Shown here piece after piece: positions 33,631-41,887 of a DNA stretch of 56,405 nt. The translations under genes and the position numbers were made by a program. Source of the stretch: a virus. Where the stretch lies: the IMG/VR virus record IMGVR_UViG_3300030333_005663, positions 1-56,405 of that record. One strand, given 5' to 3'. Each line of letters opens with the position of its first letter. The first letter of the stretch is position 1. The notes under the pieces are model-generated. The model worked only from the letters and a program-made list of their open reading frames with translations. It did no database searches and was not told the DNA's origin.

Positions 33631-33639
33631 TTTTCTATT

Positions 33640-33706
33640 GTGCTGGCGTGAGAACCTCCACCAATCCCGTCCAGACTGGTGAAAGAATAGCCATCCATGT
33701 CAGCAC
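33640..33706 (+). ncRNA. 67-nt stem-loop element upstream of the Ubl gene
   Basis: An 11-bp closing stem (GTGCTGGCGTG with CATGTCAGCAC, two G-U pairs) encloses an inner CACCA/TGGTG hairpin. It is placed in the largest gene-free gap of the plus-strand operon. It could be a small RNA, a leader that controls the cassette, or a processing site. It lacks a T-loop, so it is not a tRNA. Confidence 0.55.
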
Positions 33707-33766
33707 ACCCCTTTTTATAGGTAAAGATGAACCCTTTTGGGATAAAATGTTAATACTTTGCCTACT

Positions 33767-33806
33767 GGGAGCATAGTCTAGATTAAATACGCGTCGCTAT
33801 GCTCCC
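33767..33806 (+). other. Hairpin with 10-bp perfect stem before the Ubl gene
   Basis: GGGAGCATAG pairs with CTATGCTCCC around a 20-base loop. The 3' arm ends about 45 bases before the Ubl start. It may be an operator, attenuator or promoter structure controlling expression of the conjugation cassette. Confidence 0.65.
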
Positions 33807-33852
33807 TAATATTTTGTTAACAAACAACCGTTCAACCATAAGGAGAAAAAAA

Positions 33853-34134
33853 ATGGCTAGAACATCAAATAGTAGTACAAGTGATACACCAGCACCAGCA
33901 GAAAGAAGAATACAGGTCTTCGAAGGTGGTGATTGGGTGGATAAAGTAATAACAGGTAATACAATAGGCGATGTGCGTAATGCACTATCTATTCCGCATG
34001 ACAACCAAGTCAGAGTGAATGAAGTGACCTATACAGATAACTCTTCTGAATTACCTGAGCAAAGAGTTGATCAAAATGGTAATATTATACCAGATTTGGT
34101 TGCTTGGCAGTCTAACACCAAGACTGGGGGATAA
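33853..34134 (+). CDS. Ubiquitin-like modifier with C-terminal Gly-Gly, 93 aa
   Basis: ATG 33853 is chosen because AAGGAG lies seven bases upstream; an earlier ATG at 33799 overlaps a hairpin. An N-terminal Ser/Thr/Pro-rich disordered segment of ~17 residues is followed by a beta-grasp-like pattern: RRIQVFEGG strand, GNTIGDVRNALSI helix, QVRVNEVTY strand. The protein ends exactly in Thr-Lys-Thr-Gly-Gly, so it is already in the mature conjugatable form. It is followed by genes resembling E2, a JAB peptidase and an E1. In bacterial Bil/BUB systems such modifiers are attached to target proteins by the E1/E2 pair. The same-operon context raises the confidence well above what this short sequence alone would give. 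Confidence 0.75.
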   Translation: MARTSNSSTSDTPAPAERRIQVFEGGDWVDKVITGNTIGDVRNALSIPHDNQVRVNEVTYTDNSSELPEQRVDQNGNIIPDLVAWQSNTKTGG

Positions 34135-34142
34135 ATAAAACC

Positions 34143-34218
34143 TAAGGAGTCTGTGAAATCCTACGCCAAAGATTAAGGCATGATGGTGATTGCTTTATTA
34201 AAGGACGCAGACTCCTTA
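34143..34218 (+). other. Long-stem element between Ubl and E2-like genes
   Basis: An 11-bp perfect stem (TAAGGAGTCTG with CAGACTCCTTA) encloses about 54 bases. The 5' arm contains an AAGGAG-like ribosome site that could be masked. It could set the modifier-to-enzyme expression ratio by RNA processing or partial termination. Confidence 0.65.
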
Positions 34219-34233
34219 TAACCTGGAGATAAC

Positions 34234-35910
34234 ATGACAAGCTTAAATTTATTTGATTGTGAAGTAAATAAGTTTGACAAGTATACTCAAATACCATTTA
34301 CAGAGGATAAATTAATACAAGCAATTCTATATAGAGATGGACATAGCCGTTACAATGCAGAGCGAAAAGATTATGATATCTTACCCATAGAAGAGTTGTT
34401 TAATTTTATTAATGCAGATGATATTGTTGAGATATTATGTCAAAAACCAGTTACTGATTTAATGGAAGCAGTAGAGATATATAATGATGATATACAATAT
34501 ATTGTTCAGAGTATGAAAATGAAGAAATTGATAGATTATTCTGAATTTAGATTTGCTTTGACTAAAAACTTTAACTGGAAAGCTGGAACATATCCTTTCA
34601 TTCATAAATTGTTAGATTATTTTGAAGGAAGATATATGAGAGCATCAGGTATAGATAGTTTATTTAAAAGAAGACTAAATAATGAAGGTTATTTAGATAG
34701 TCATCGTGTAAGATTAAATAGATTAGATAAACTAAGAGCTACAGCTAAAAGAATGGTTGGTTCTAAAGAGTCTGATGCATCAGAGTATAAAGAAAGAATG
34801 CTCGAGGTGCTAGAAACTATTAATGAAAATACATTAAAAGGCAACAAGGTTAGTGATAAAATAAAGTTTACTCATTATTTTACTACTAATGGCTATAGTG
34901 ATAGTAATCAATACACATTTCTTGATTTGTGGTTAATTACAAAAATAGATATCGCTCCTATGGATATGTATTACACTAAAAATAATGATGTTGTATTTCA
35001 TTTGACTCAACCAGCAATGACAACATTCCTTCCAAGACCATTGTATAAAGTATTAAATAATGATGTAAGAGGAGCTCGCGCTTCTTATTTATACGGATAC
35101 TCACAAAATAAGCATGCATACTTGCAAGATTATTCTATGTGGGAAAGAGGTGGTAATGGTACTATGCATAGACAACCTTGGAGTAGTGTTTGTTTATCAG
35201 AACATGGTGATGGTGTAATTAGAACCATGGGACGTCATAATTATGCAGCAGCAGCGCATAATTTAACTTTGTGGGGTAGTTCTTATAGTTTAGAGCATAC
35301 AAATCCTTATAATGGGCCTAATCAAATAGCCTATGAACAAGGAATACCAGAAATACTCCATGATAGTCCAGATGATATCAAGACATTTAACGCTCTTATA
35401 GGATTTAGTCCTGAAGATTGTTACAATCAAAGGATAGCAAAACATAGACATGTATTCTTTGCCGAAGAGCCATTAGCAGGAAGAATAATAAATGATATAG
35501 ATTATAGTCTTTATTCTAATCTTGAGTTATATGGCGATGAAATGATAGATGAATGTGTTAATTGTCCTATTAAAGAGGATTGCTATAGAATGTCAGAAAG
35601 AGCAATGTATTATGCAACAAAACAAGAGTGGGGTCCTATAGTTGAAGCACTTATTGCAGAAATGTGGGATGCTGGAGAATTTTCTAATCGTTATGGTCAG
35701 CTTTATTGGTATATCCATTATCTACATAAGCTTTCATTGAAAGATTATGATGAAGGATGGGGATACATTATATGGGCCTTAGATGATAAGACTGATTTCT
35801 TTAAAGAACCCTTAACCGCAGAAGAGCAAGCTTTAGAAGATGCTCGGATTGCACAACTTAACGCCCGAAGAGAAATGGAACAATGGGCTATTGGAGGTAC
35901 TAATGGCTAA
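34234..35910 (+). CDS. E2-like conjugating enzyme candidate, 558 aa
   Basis: The N-terminal ~200 residues are helical. In the centre (about 230-370) a beta-rich stretch ends in H312-x7-C320, in the segment HRQPWSSVCLSEHG. This resembles the His-Pro...Val-Cys-Leu active-site region of prokaryotic E2 proteins, in which Cys forms a thioester with the modifier. An HNLTLWGSS helix follows. Downstream is a C441-x2-C444-x5-C450 cluster that might bind metal. It overlaps the JAB gene by 8 bases. No strong family recognition: the E2 call rests on this local motif and the gene neighbourhood. A target-recognition or scaffold protein of the cassette is the main alternative. It is longer than usual E2 proteins. 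Confidence 0.5.
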   Translation: MTSLNLFDCEVNKFDKYTQIPFTEDKLIQAILYRDGHSRYNAERKDYDILPIEELFNFINADDIVEILCQKPVTDLMEAVEIYNDDIQYIVQSMKMKKLIDYSEFRFALTKNFNWKAGTYPFIHKLLDYFEGRYMRASGIDSLFKRRLNNEGYLDSHRVRLNRLDKLRATAKRMVGSKESDASEYKERMLEVLETINENTLKGNKVSDKIKFTHYFTTNGYSDSNQYTFLDLWLITKIDIAPMDMYYTKNNDVVFHLTQPAMTTFLPRPLYKVLNNDVRGARASYLYGYSQNKHAYLQDYSMWERGGNGTMHRQPWSSVCLSEHGDGVIRTMGRHNYAAAAHNLTLWGSSYSLEHTNPYNGPNQIAYEQGIPEILHDSPDDIKTFNALIGFSPEDCYNQRIAKHRHVFFAEEPLAGRIINDIDYSLYSNLELYGDEMIDECVNCPIKEDCYRMSERAMYYATKQEWGPIVEALIAEMWDAGEFSNRYGQLYWYIHYLHKLSLKDYDEGWGYIIWALDDKTDFFKEPLTAEEQALEDARIAQLNARREMEQWAIGGTNG

Positions 35911-36883
35911 TAAAAGTCAAAAAGCTAAATTTATCATAAGTGAAGATGCATGGAATACAATGCAACAATATGCCAAGCTTGCTTATGATAAAGATGGAAA
36001 TGAAATATCAGGTATATGCTTAGTTAAAAAGACTAAGCATCCTATAGATGATACAGATGTATGGGAGTTATTTGAGCCTTGTATTCTCAAGCAAGAGAAC
36101 TCAACTACAAATACTATACTTGACAAAGATGTATTACCACCATATTATATTGACATGGCTGTGAAGCATGGTACTGATATTAGGTATTGTTGGTGGCATT
36201 CACATCACACAATGGATGCATTCTGGAGTGGAACTGATCAAAATGAGATAGAAGCATGGAAGAATAGCTCTTGGTCATTAGCCCTAGTTATTAATTTAAG
36301 ACAAGAATATTGTCTGAATGTTAGTACATGGGATCCTGTTGAACACAGTGAAGATGTTCCTCTTGAGATAATACGTCCAATACCTGAACCATCAGCTAAA
36401 ATGATAAAAGAGTATAAAGATAAATGCTCTAATATTGTTACTGCAGTGTCAACTTATAACCATAAGAAATATGGATATGGTTATGGATATAATCAAAAGA
36501 ATGGTCAGCTCAGCATGATTCGGTCTGAAGGTATACCTGAAGATTTAGTCTTAAAATGGGGAGCTGGTGATTTATTAGATGATTATGCTAAAGTTTACAG
36601 TCAGGCTGTAGATGGTTTAGATGATTTGAATAGCGAGTTCTTAATTGATAGAATAAAATACGCTCAGTACAAAAAGAAAGTACAAGCATGCAATAAGCAA
36701 TTAAAGAAAGTTAATGCTAGATTTCAAATCAAAATCTACCCTAAAGCTAAGTTAATAGAAAAATGCTCTACTGATTGCCCTGATGAGTTCTTCGAGTATG
36801 ATAACGATGAAACAGAAATGGCATATATGAGTGTTAAGGCTCATCAAGAATCTCTAGAATATGGAGGTTATGGATGGGTATAA
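35903..36883 (+). CDS. JAB/JAMM metallopeptidase (deubiquitinase-like), 326 aa
   Basis: ATG 35903 has GGAGG five bases upstream and overlaps the E2-like stop; an upstream ATG in frame lies inside that gene. The JAMM motif is complete: E34 in GNEISG, then H99-S-H101-x7-S109-x2-D112, the zinc ligands and catalytic glutamate of Mov34/MPN/PAD-1 isopeptidases. It therefore should cleave Ubl precursors or remove conjugated Ubl. As this phage's modifier already ends in Gly-Gly, deconjugation is the likelier role. A Tyr/Gly-rich stretch (YGYGYGYN, ~200) and a helical C-terminal part of ~170 residues extend beyond the catalytic domain. Confidence 0.9.
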   Translation: MANKSQKAKFIISEDAWNTMQQYAKLAYDKDGNEISGICLVKKTKHPIDDTDVWELFEPCILKQENSTTNTILDKDVLPPYYIDMAVKHGTDIRYCWWHSHHTMDAFWSGTDQNEIEAWKNSSWSLALVINLRQEYCLNVSTWDPVEHSEDVPLEIIRPIPEPSAKMIKEYKDKCSNIVTAVSTYNHKKYGYGYGYNQKNGQLSMIRSEGIPEDLVLKWGAGDLLDDYAKVYSQAVDGLDDLNSEFLIDRIKYAQYKKKVQACNKQLKKVNARFQIKIYPKAKLIEKCSTDCPDEFFEYDNDETEMAYMSVKAHQESLEYGGYGWV

Positions 36884-37545
36884 ATATGCGTAGTGAAGGG
36901 TTAGTAAACAGTTTGCATGAATATACATATCATATATTAGGTTGCGGGGCTATTGGTAGCTCTGCAGCCACTCAATTAGTACGCTCTGGTGCTACTAAAT
37001 TTGTATTATATGACATGGATACAGTGGGAACTGAAAACATTGGTGTATCTCAATATTTTGATGAGCATATTGGAATGCAGAAAGTAGAAGCATTGAATGA
37101 ACATATGCTCGGTATTAACTATAATGCAGATATTATGATGGTAGATGAATACTTTAAATTATTCAGGTATCAAAATAATAATGATATAGTTATACTTGGC
37201 TTTGATAGTATGAAGTCAAGGAAAGAAGCAGTAGAAGAGATATGTAGAAGAAAGAATGAGAAACCCTTTCTTTTAATAGATGGTCGTATGGGTGGAGAGC
37301 ATTATCAACAGTATGTATTTACTGATGTTAAGCTTAAATCTTATATGGATACTTGGTATTCAGATGAAGATGGAGACCCTGAACCATGTAATGTAAAAGC
37401 AACTAGTTACTGTTCTAATATGGCAGGTAGTTTAATAGTAAATGCTATCAGGAAAATAGTGTGTAAACACCCCTATGAAGAGTTCCTGACATTTAACTTC
37501 CCTACTATGTCAATAGAAAAGAAAACAGTTGTTCCTCGATCATAA
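36874..37545 (+). CDS. ThiF/E1-like activating enzyme, 223 aa
   Basis: A single Rossmann ThiF-type domain: G23-C-G-A-I-G28 nucleotide loop, Y46-D-M-D49 after the second strand, the NIGVSQYF segment (55-62) followed by DEHIGMQK (K70), and D111. Two Cys (C172, C180) in PCNVKATSYC lie where E1 proteins carry the catalytic Cys. It should adenylate the Ubl C-terminal glycine and pass it to a Cys. It is a minimal E1 without extra domains. The usual E1 Arg in the N-x-N-R-Q segment appears replaced. GGAGG lies six bases before ATG 36874. It overlaps the JAB gene by 10 bases. Confidence 0.88.
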   Translation: MGINMRSEGLVNSLHEYTYHILGCGAIGSSAATQLVRSGATKFVLYDMDTVGTENIGVSQYFDEHIGMQKVEALNEHMLGINYNADIMMVDEYFKLFRYQNNNDIVILGFDSMKSRKEAVEEICRRKNEKPFLLIDGRMGGEHYQQYVFTDVKLKSYMDTWYSDEDGDPEPCNVKATSYCSNMAGSLIVNAIRKIVCKHPYEEFLTFNFPTMSIEKKTVVPRS

Positions 37546-37559
37546 TAGTTGTAAATTAT

Positions 37560-37584
37560 AGCCCTGGTCATTAAGGTCAGGGCT
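37560..37584 (+). other. Hairpin after the E1 gene
   Basis: AGCCCTG pairs with CAGGGCT (7 bp) around an 11-base loop, ending the ubiquitin-like cassette. No U-run follows, so a partial terminator or processing site. Confidence 0.6.
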
Positions 37585-37599
37585 TAAACGGGAGAAATC

Positions 37600-38289
37600 A
37601 TGGCGATTAAAAAACAAAAGCGTAAAGCTGTGTCTACTAATCCTCAATTACTCTTATTATATGGTGCCCCTAAAGTAGGTAAAACTACCATGTTATCACA
37701 ATTAGATGATTGTTTAATTGTTGATACTGAAAGAGGTGCAAATATGCTAGAAGGGTATATTGAAAGTGTTACTAGTAGAGATGAGCTATTAGATCTGCTT
37801 ATTCAGTTAAAAGATAGTAAAGATGTTAAGTATAAGTATATAGCATTAGATACTATTGATAAAATAGCTGATTGGGCAGAACAGAGAACGTGTGAAGAAG
37901 AAGGAGTCAGGTCATTAGCAGATTTAGCCTTTGGTAAAGGTTATGGCATAATGAGAGAAAAGGTATCTAAAACGATAGAAGCCTTTCTTGACGTTACAGA
38001 GCATCTTATAATAGTAGGGCATAGAAAGCCAGCATTTGCAGTTACAGATGGTAGTCCAATAGTTGTACCTGAGTCACTAGATATGACAGGTAAATTAAAG
38101 AATATCATAATGTCTCGTTGCGATGCAATAGGGTATGTGTTCAGAGAAGAAGATAGCTTAAAAGTATCATTTCAAGCAAATGAAGCTGTTGAAGCTGGAA
38201 GCAGATGTGAACACTTAAAAGGCAAAATAATCGATTTCAAATGGAATCACATTTATAAGGAGAGTAAAAATGGCAATAGTAAGACCTAA
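37600..38289 (+). CDS. Sak4-like RecA-fold ATPase (single-strand annealing/recombination), 229 aa
   Basis: Walker A at residues 22-30 (GAPKVGKTT), an IVDTE strand at 33-40, and a Walker B-like LDTIDKIADWAE segment near 85-95, followed by VGHRKP. This is the layout of phage AAA_24/Sak4 ATPases, which anneal single strands with an SSB partner. The putative SSB follows immediately (overlapping start). Initiates with a GGGAG ribosome site. Confidence 0.85.
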   Translation: MAIKKQKRKAVSTNPQLLLLYGAPKVGKTTMLSQLDDCLIVDTERGANMLEGYIESVTSRDELLDLLIQLKDSKDVKYKYIALDTIDKIADWAEQRTCEEEGVRSLADLAFGKGYGIMREKVSKTIEAFLDVTEHLIIVGHRKPAFAVTDGSPIVVPESLDMTGKLKNIIMSRCDAIGYVFREEDSLKVSFQANEAVEAGSRCEHLKGKIIDFKWNHIYKESKNGNSKT

Positions 38290-38866
38290 ATCCTCTAGTG
38301 GAGGTGGAAATAAATACTATGGTATTTGTGAAGCAAATATTATAGGATATACTGATAAGAGTGCAAACTTTCATTGGGCTGATATCTTTATTGAAGTTGA
38401 GATAAAGCAAAAAGACAGTGATTACACTAAAAAGATGCAAATCGCTGGAAGCCTTGAAAGGGATTCAGATAATAAAGTATCTGGTGGTTCAGTATTGAAT
38501 AGAATGTATAAGTTCTTTGATGTTATTGGATGCAAAGCTGGTGTTAATATAGATGGTCACTTTGAATTAGAAGATGGCACACCTATACTAGATATAGCTG
38601 AGTATCTTAATGAGAACTTTGTTCATGAAAGTGAGCAATGTCCATTCTTGGTATATGTTTACAAGTCTATTCCAAAACCAAATGAAACTCAATCATACAC
38701 TAGAGTAGTGCCTAAGATTCACTTGAATACTCAAAAAGGCATGGAGCAAATGGAGAATGATATAGCTTATATGAAGAAGCAAGGTATCATTAAAGAAATT
38801 GATCCTAATGTTAAGCCTAATGACCAACAAGTAAACTTAAGTAATGGGGCTTTAGATAATCTGTAA
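38270..38866 (+). CDS. Putative single-stranded DNA-binding protein, 198 aa
   Basis: Position directly after Sak4-like ATPase, a Gly/Ser-rich N terminus (SSSGGGNKYYGICEA) and an OB-like beta-rich core with an acidic, helical C-terminal tail. Sak4 proteins usually act with an SSB encoded next to them. Sequence evidence is weak, so this call depends on context. Confidence 0.5.
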   Translation: MAIVRPKSSSGGGNKYYGICEANIIGYTDKSANFHWADIFIEVEIKQKDSDYTKKMQIAGSLERDSDNKVSGGSVLNRMYKFFDVIGCKAGVNIDGHFELEDGTPILDIAEYLNENFVHESEQCPFLVYVYKSIPKPNETQSYTRVVPKIHLNTQKGMEQMENDIAYMKKQGIIKEIDPNVKPNDQQVNLSNGALDNL

Positions 38867-40623
38867 TGATTATAGAGATTGCTAAAAACTCTCCAAGTGC
38901 AAGAGGTATGTTCATCCAAAAGGATGAGCTGCCTCAGCACATTGATACTGAGGAACCTTTATTTCGTTCAACCTATTTATATCCTGATGACGTACAAGAA
39001 CATCTTGATAAGCATGGTTCTATAAAGGATTATTTTGGAGTTAGAAGTATCGATAATATTATTATAGATATTGACAGAAAAGATAATTCTGATGAATATA
39101 CATTAGAGCAATTAAAAGAAGTTGTAGATATATTATATAGCTTTGATGTAGACGATGAATCTATGCAGCCATTCTATAGTGGAACAGGATATCATTTAAT
39201 AGTATCAAATGAAGTATTTGGATTTGAAGCATCAGAACAGCTTCCAATGATAGTAAGAGCTACTATGAGTAAGTTATTCCCTGATATAGATAATAGTATT
39301 TATATGAGAAGCGGGATATACAGAGTGCCTCATACTATTAATAAGAAGTCAAAACTCTACAAGATACCAATTCATATGGATGAGGTATTTAAAGAGAAAG
39401 CAGAATATATAAAGCTATTAGCACAAAGTCCTAGATTAGACTATAAGTACCGACCTTTGGTTGGTTCTGGTCAATGTAAGGATGAAATAGTAATAGCTGA
39501 TAGTAAAATATATTCTATGCAATCTGTTGCAGAGCCCAATAAAGTAGTTCCATGTGTGCAAACTATGCTTATGCAAGGACCACAAAGTGGAGAAAGGCAT
39601 AATACTGTATTACGAATATGTAGTCATTTTAAGCGTAATGGTATTCCTAGCGAATACGCTAAAGCATCATTAATGCATTGGAATAAAGGCCAATTGCATG
39701 AAGATGAAATAAATAGGCTTATAAAGAATGCATATGATGGTAATTACAGATATTCATGTAACGACCCGTTGCTTAAAAAGCATTGCAAGACTAATTGCAT
39801 ACATTTCAAAAGAAAAGACTATCTAGTAGATGTTAAAACAGCAGAAGAATTGCAAGAAGATTATGCTAAAAGACTTACAACTAACTTTAAAGGTAGAACT
39901 ATTCCTTTATCAGCAATGTTAGGCGTAGATGTAGACGTAGATATATTTCCTGGCGAATTAGTTACTATATTTGGGCCAACAGGCTCAAATAAAACTACAT
40001 TAGCTCAGAATCTAGCTCTAGGAGTTGATTTTGTTAATGATAGGATAAACACTGATTGGCAAATACCTACATTATTTCTATCGCTTGAATTGTCAGGTTG
40101 GTATGTACATCGTAGACATCTTCAAATCGTATCAGGCTTATCTAAAGATGAAGTCAATAATGATTATGAGGAAGTATATGAAGGTCATAAGGATAAACTT
40201 AGCAATATAGTAATACAAACTGTAGCACCAACTGTACAGCAGATACAAGAAAAAATAAGAGACTTACAGCCAGCTATGGTAGTTGTAGATTATATTGATT
40301 TAGTAGATGTGCCTTTTAATAAAGGTGGAGAACATCAAGCTATCAAATATATATCGCATACACTATCTAACATGGCAGTCAATATGGATATAATCATAAT
40401 ACAAGTATCGCAAGTAAGTAGGGAATACAGTAGAAACGAGGTTCTAGACCTGTATGCAGGGAAAGGATCTGGTGCAATTGAAAACGCTTCTAGGAAGGTT
40501 ATAGGGCTTAATGGACAAGCTAATTCACATCGAAAGAACGTGCATATGTTTAAGAATACTGATGGAGAATTGCTTGACTGTGAGCTTGAATGGCGTCCTA
40601 GTTTTAGATTAAGGAGAATATAA
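38866..40623 (+). CDS. Fused primase-helicase (AEP-like primase plus DnaB-type helicase), 585 aa
   Basis: The N-terminal ~170 residues show archaeo-eukaryotic primase elements: IIIDIDR (D68, D70), SGTGYH (105-110) and R153 in IYRVPHT. Residues 298-315 hold Cys residues of a likely zinc-binding or PriCT segment (CNDPLLKKHCKTNC). The C-terminal half is a DnaB-like helicase with Walker A GPTGSNKTT (K376), MVVVDYIDLV near 470 and IIIQVSQVSRE near 515. It primes and unwinds the phage chromosome; no phage DNA polymerase is encoded nearby. Confidence 0.85.
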   Translation: MIIEIAKNSPSARGMFIQKDELPQHIDTEEPLFRSTYLYPDDVQEHLDKHGSIKDYFGVRSIDNIIIDIDRKDNSDEYTLEQLKEVVDILYSFDVDDESMQPFYSGTGYHLIVSNEVFGFEASEQLPMIVRATMSKLFPDIDNSIYMRSGIYRVPHTINKKSKLYKIPIHMDEVFKEKAEYIKLLAQSPRLDYKYRPLVGSGQCKDEIVIADSKIYSMQSVAEPNKVVPCVQTMLMQGPQSGERHNTVLRICSHFKRNGIPSEYAKASLMHWNKGQLHEDEINRLIKNAYDGNYRYSCNDPLLKKHCKTNCIHFKRKDYLVDVKTAEELQEDYAKRLTTNFKGRTIPLSAMLGVDVDVDIFPGELVTIFGPTGSNKTTLAQNLALGVDFVNDRINTDWQIPTLFLSLELSGWYVHRRHLQIVSGLSKDEVNNDYEEVYEGHKDKLSNIVIQTVAPTVQQIQEKIRDLQPAMVVVDYIDLVDVPFNKGGEHQAIKYISHTLSNMAVNMDIIIIQVSQVSREYSRNEVLDLYAGKGSGAIENASRKVIGLNGQANSHRKNVHMFKNTDGELLDCELEWRPSFRLRRI

Positions 40624-40829
40624 TGTTTGCATTCATGTTAATGGACAGTGGCATAAGTATAAAGCTCTTTTGGATATTTCGACTTACTATCTGCTCTACA
40701 GAGTGGGAGTATGGGAAATGTACAAATCTAACAGTAGGTATATGGAAACCAGAGATAACCTTATCTTTAGGATGGAGAACTAAAGAACCTTCATTAGGAG
40801 ATATAGATACAAATGGTGCAGAAGCGTAG
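40623..40829 (+). CDS. Small hypothetical protein, 68 aa
   Basis: Start overlaps the primase-helicase stop (TAATG). A hydrophobic N-terminal segment (FAFMLMDSGISIKLFWIFRL) is followed by an Trp-rich stretch. Its last bases overlap the HNH gene. No family recognised. Confidence 0.5.
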   Translation: MFAFMLMDSGISIKLFWIFRLTICSTEWEYGKCTNLTVGIWKPEITLSLGWRTKEPSLGDIDTNGAEA

Positions 40830-41310
40830 AAAACAAGTAAGTTCTCGACTACTTCCTTGGAGTGAAAAGTTTATGCCGATTCTCAGCAAGATACATGGGA
40901 ATCATGCTAAAAACATATTTCACAGAACAATGAAGAAAACTAGTACGTTGAGATCTTCTTTAAAGCGAAGGAGTAAAGAATATGAAGTGGAGTTCAATGT
41001 CACCCTTAGTGAAATACGTCACCTTACGTTATCACAATATGGTAAACCATGTAGGTATTGTAGGTGTAAAATGGATGTTAGGAATATGGTTTGTGACCAT
41101 ATTTATCCTCTTTCTATGGGCGGCAAGTCAATTATTAACAATCTTCAGATGATATGTGCCTCTTGCAATACAAAGAAAGGCCCATTAACTCATAAGATGT
41201 ATAATGATTTGCTTATATTCTTAAAAGAACAACCGCAAGAGATGCAAGAATATATCTTGCGAAAACTGGCGAAAGGAGACGTATTCTCTAATGTATTACA
41301 ATACAAATAA
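40813..41310 (+). CDS. HNH endonuclease, 165 aa
   Basis: The HNH zinc-finger core is clear: C80-x2-C83, D95-H96 in VCDHIYPLSMGG, N109/N110 and C115-x2-C118 in ICASCNTKKG. The N terminus (1-60) is very basic, suited to DNA binding. It may nick DNA for recombination or packaging, or be a homing-type nuclease. It is encoded within the replication module, which is typical for free-standing HNH genes. Confidence 0.85.
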   Translation: MVQKRRKQVSSRLLPWSEKFMPILSKIHGNHAKNIFHRTMKKTSTLRSSLKRRSKEYEVEFNVTLSEIRHLTLSQYGKPCRYCRCKMDVRNMVCDHIYPLSMGGKSIINNLQMICASCNTKKGPLTHKMYNDLLIFLKEQPQEMQEYILRKLAKGDVFSNVLQYK

Positions 41311-41587
41311 GGAGACAGGGAAAACTTTAAAAAGGAGTCAAAGAAAAGCTAACAGTCAAGAAAATATGATACTAGCTATTTTCAAGGAAAACCCTAGAGC
41401 AAAGTTTACCCCTGAAACTGTCTTAAAGAAACTACAAGCAGTTCATTTGAACTATCCTATTACAAGCATTAGGAGAGCGATGTCAAATCTTAAGGATGAT
41501 GGCTACCTCGAAAAAACTAATGAAAAAGCTAATGGGGATTGGGGTAAAAAGGTACACTTGTGGAAAATAGGTAAGCGTCCAGGGTAA
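41291..41587 (+). CDS. Winged-helix protein, 98 aa
   Basis: Residues ~30-90 fit a winged helix: helix QENMILAIFKENP, TPETVLKKLQ, recognition-helix-like SIRRAMSNLKDDGYLEK, then a wing (GDWGKKVHLWK). The start at 41291 overlaps the HNH end; AAGGAG is ~11 bases upstream. Likely a DNA-binding regulator of the early operon. Confidence 0.6.
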   Translation: MYYNTNKETGKTLKRSQRKANSQENMILAIFKENPRAKFTPETVLKKLQAVHLNYPITSIRRAMSNLKDDGYLEKTNEKANGDWGKKVHLWKIGKRPG

Positions 41588-41614
41588 CTCATGGATGTTT
41601 GCTCGTCGAAAAGA

Positions 41615-41672
41615 GAAGCGGGAGTTGTAAAACCTAAAAGAATTTGAGATTTCTATAGGTATACTCCCCTTC
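41615..41672 (+). other. Nested stem-loop element
   Basis: GAAG-C-GGGAGT pairs with ACTCCC-CTTC, with an inner ACCTA/TAGGT stem and an A/T-rich loop. It lies in the ~100-base gap before the HTH gene, comparable to the other plus-strand intercistronic structures. A regulatory or processing element. Confidence 0.6.
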
Positions 41673-41689
41673 TTAAACTAGGAGAAACA

Positions 41690-41824
41690 ATGAATAAGAA
41701 ACTAACTTGGTATGATAAACTATCAATACAATTCAGAAGGAATGTACTTGGATGGAAAATAAACAGAATCGCAAAAAAGTATGGTGTGACTACAAGGACG
41801 ATTTACCGTGTGTTAGAAGATTAA
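41690..41824 (+). CDS. Tiny helix-turn-helix protein, 44 aa
   Basis: AGGAG precedes ATG 41690. Residues ~25-43 form an HTH (INRIAKKYGVTTRTIYRVLE), like the C-terminal DNA-binding part of resolvases, but without a catalytic domain. Probably a small transcriptional regulator. Confidence 0.6.
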   Translation: MNKKLTWYDKLSIQFRRNVLGWKINRIAKKYGVTTRTIYRVLED

Positions 41825-41887
41825 TAAAATATCAAGAAAAACTATTTAACGTAACCTATCGAAATGGTAGATGGGTAAGGAGGTATA

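Noticed and set aside
33799-33852. An upstream ATG extending the Ubl by 18 residues
   Set aside because: It lies within a hairpin arm and lacks a ribosome site, whereas ATG 33853 has AAGGAG at ideal spacing.
35551-35600. RING or zinc-finger E3-like motif in the E2-like protein
   Set aside because: The C-x2-C-x5-C cluster (C441-C450) has only three Cys residues and no His spacing of a RING.
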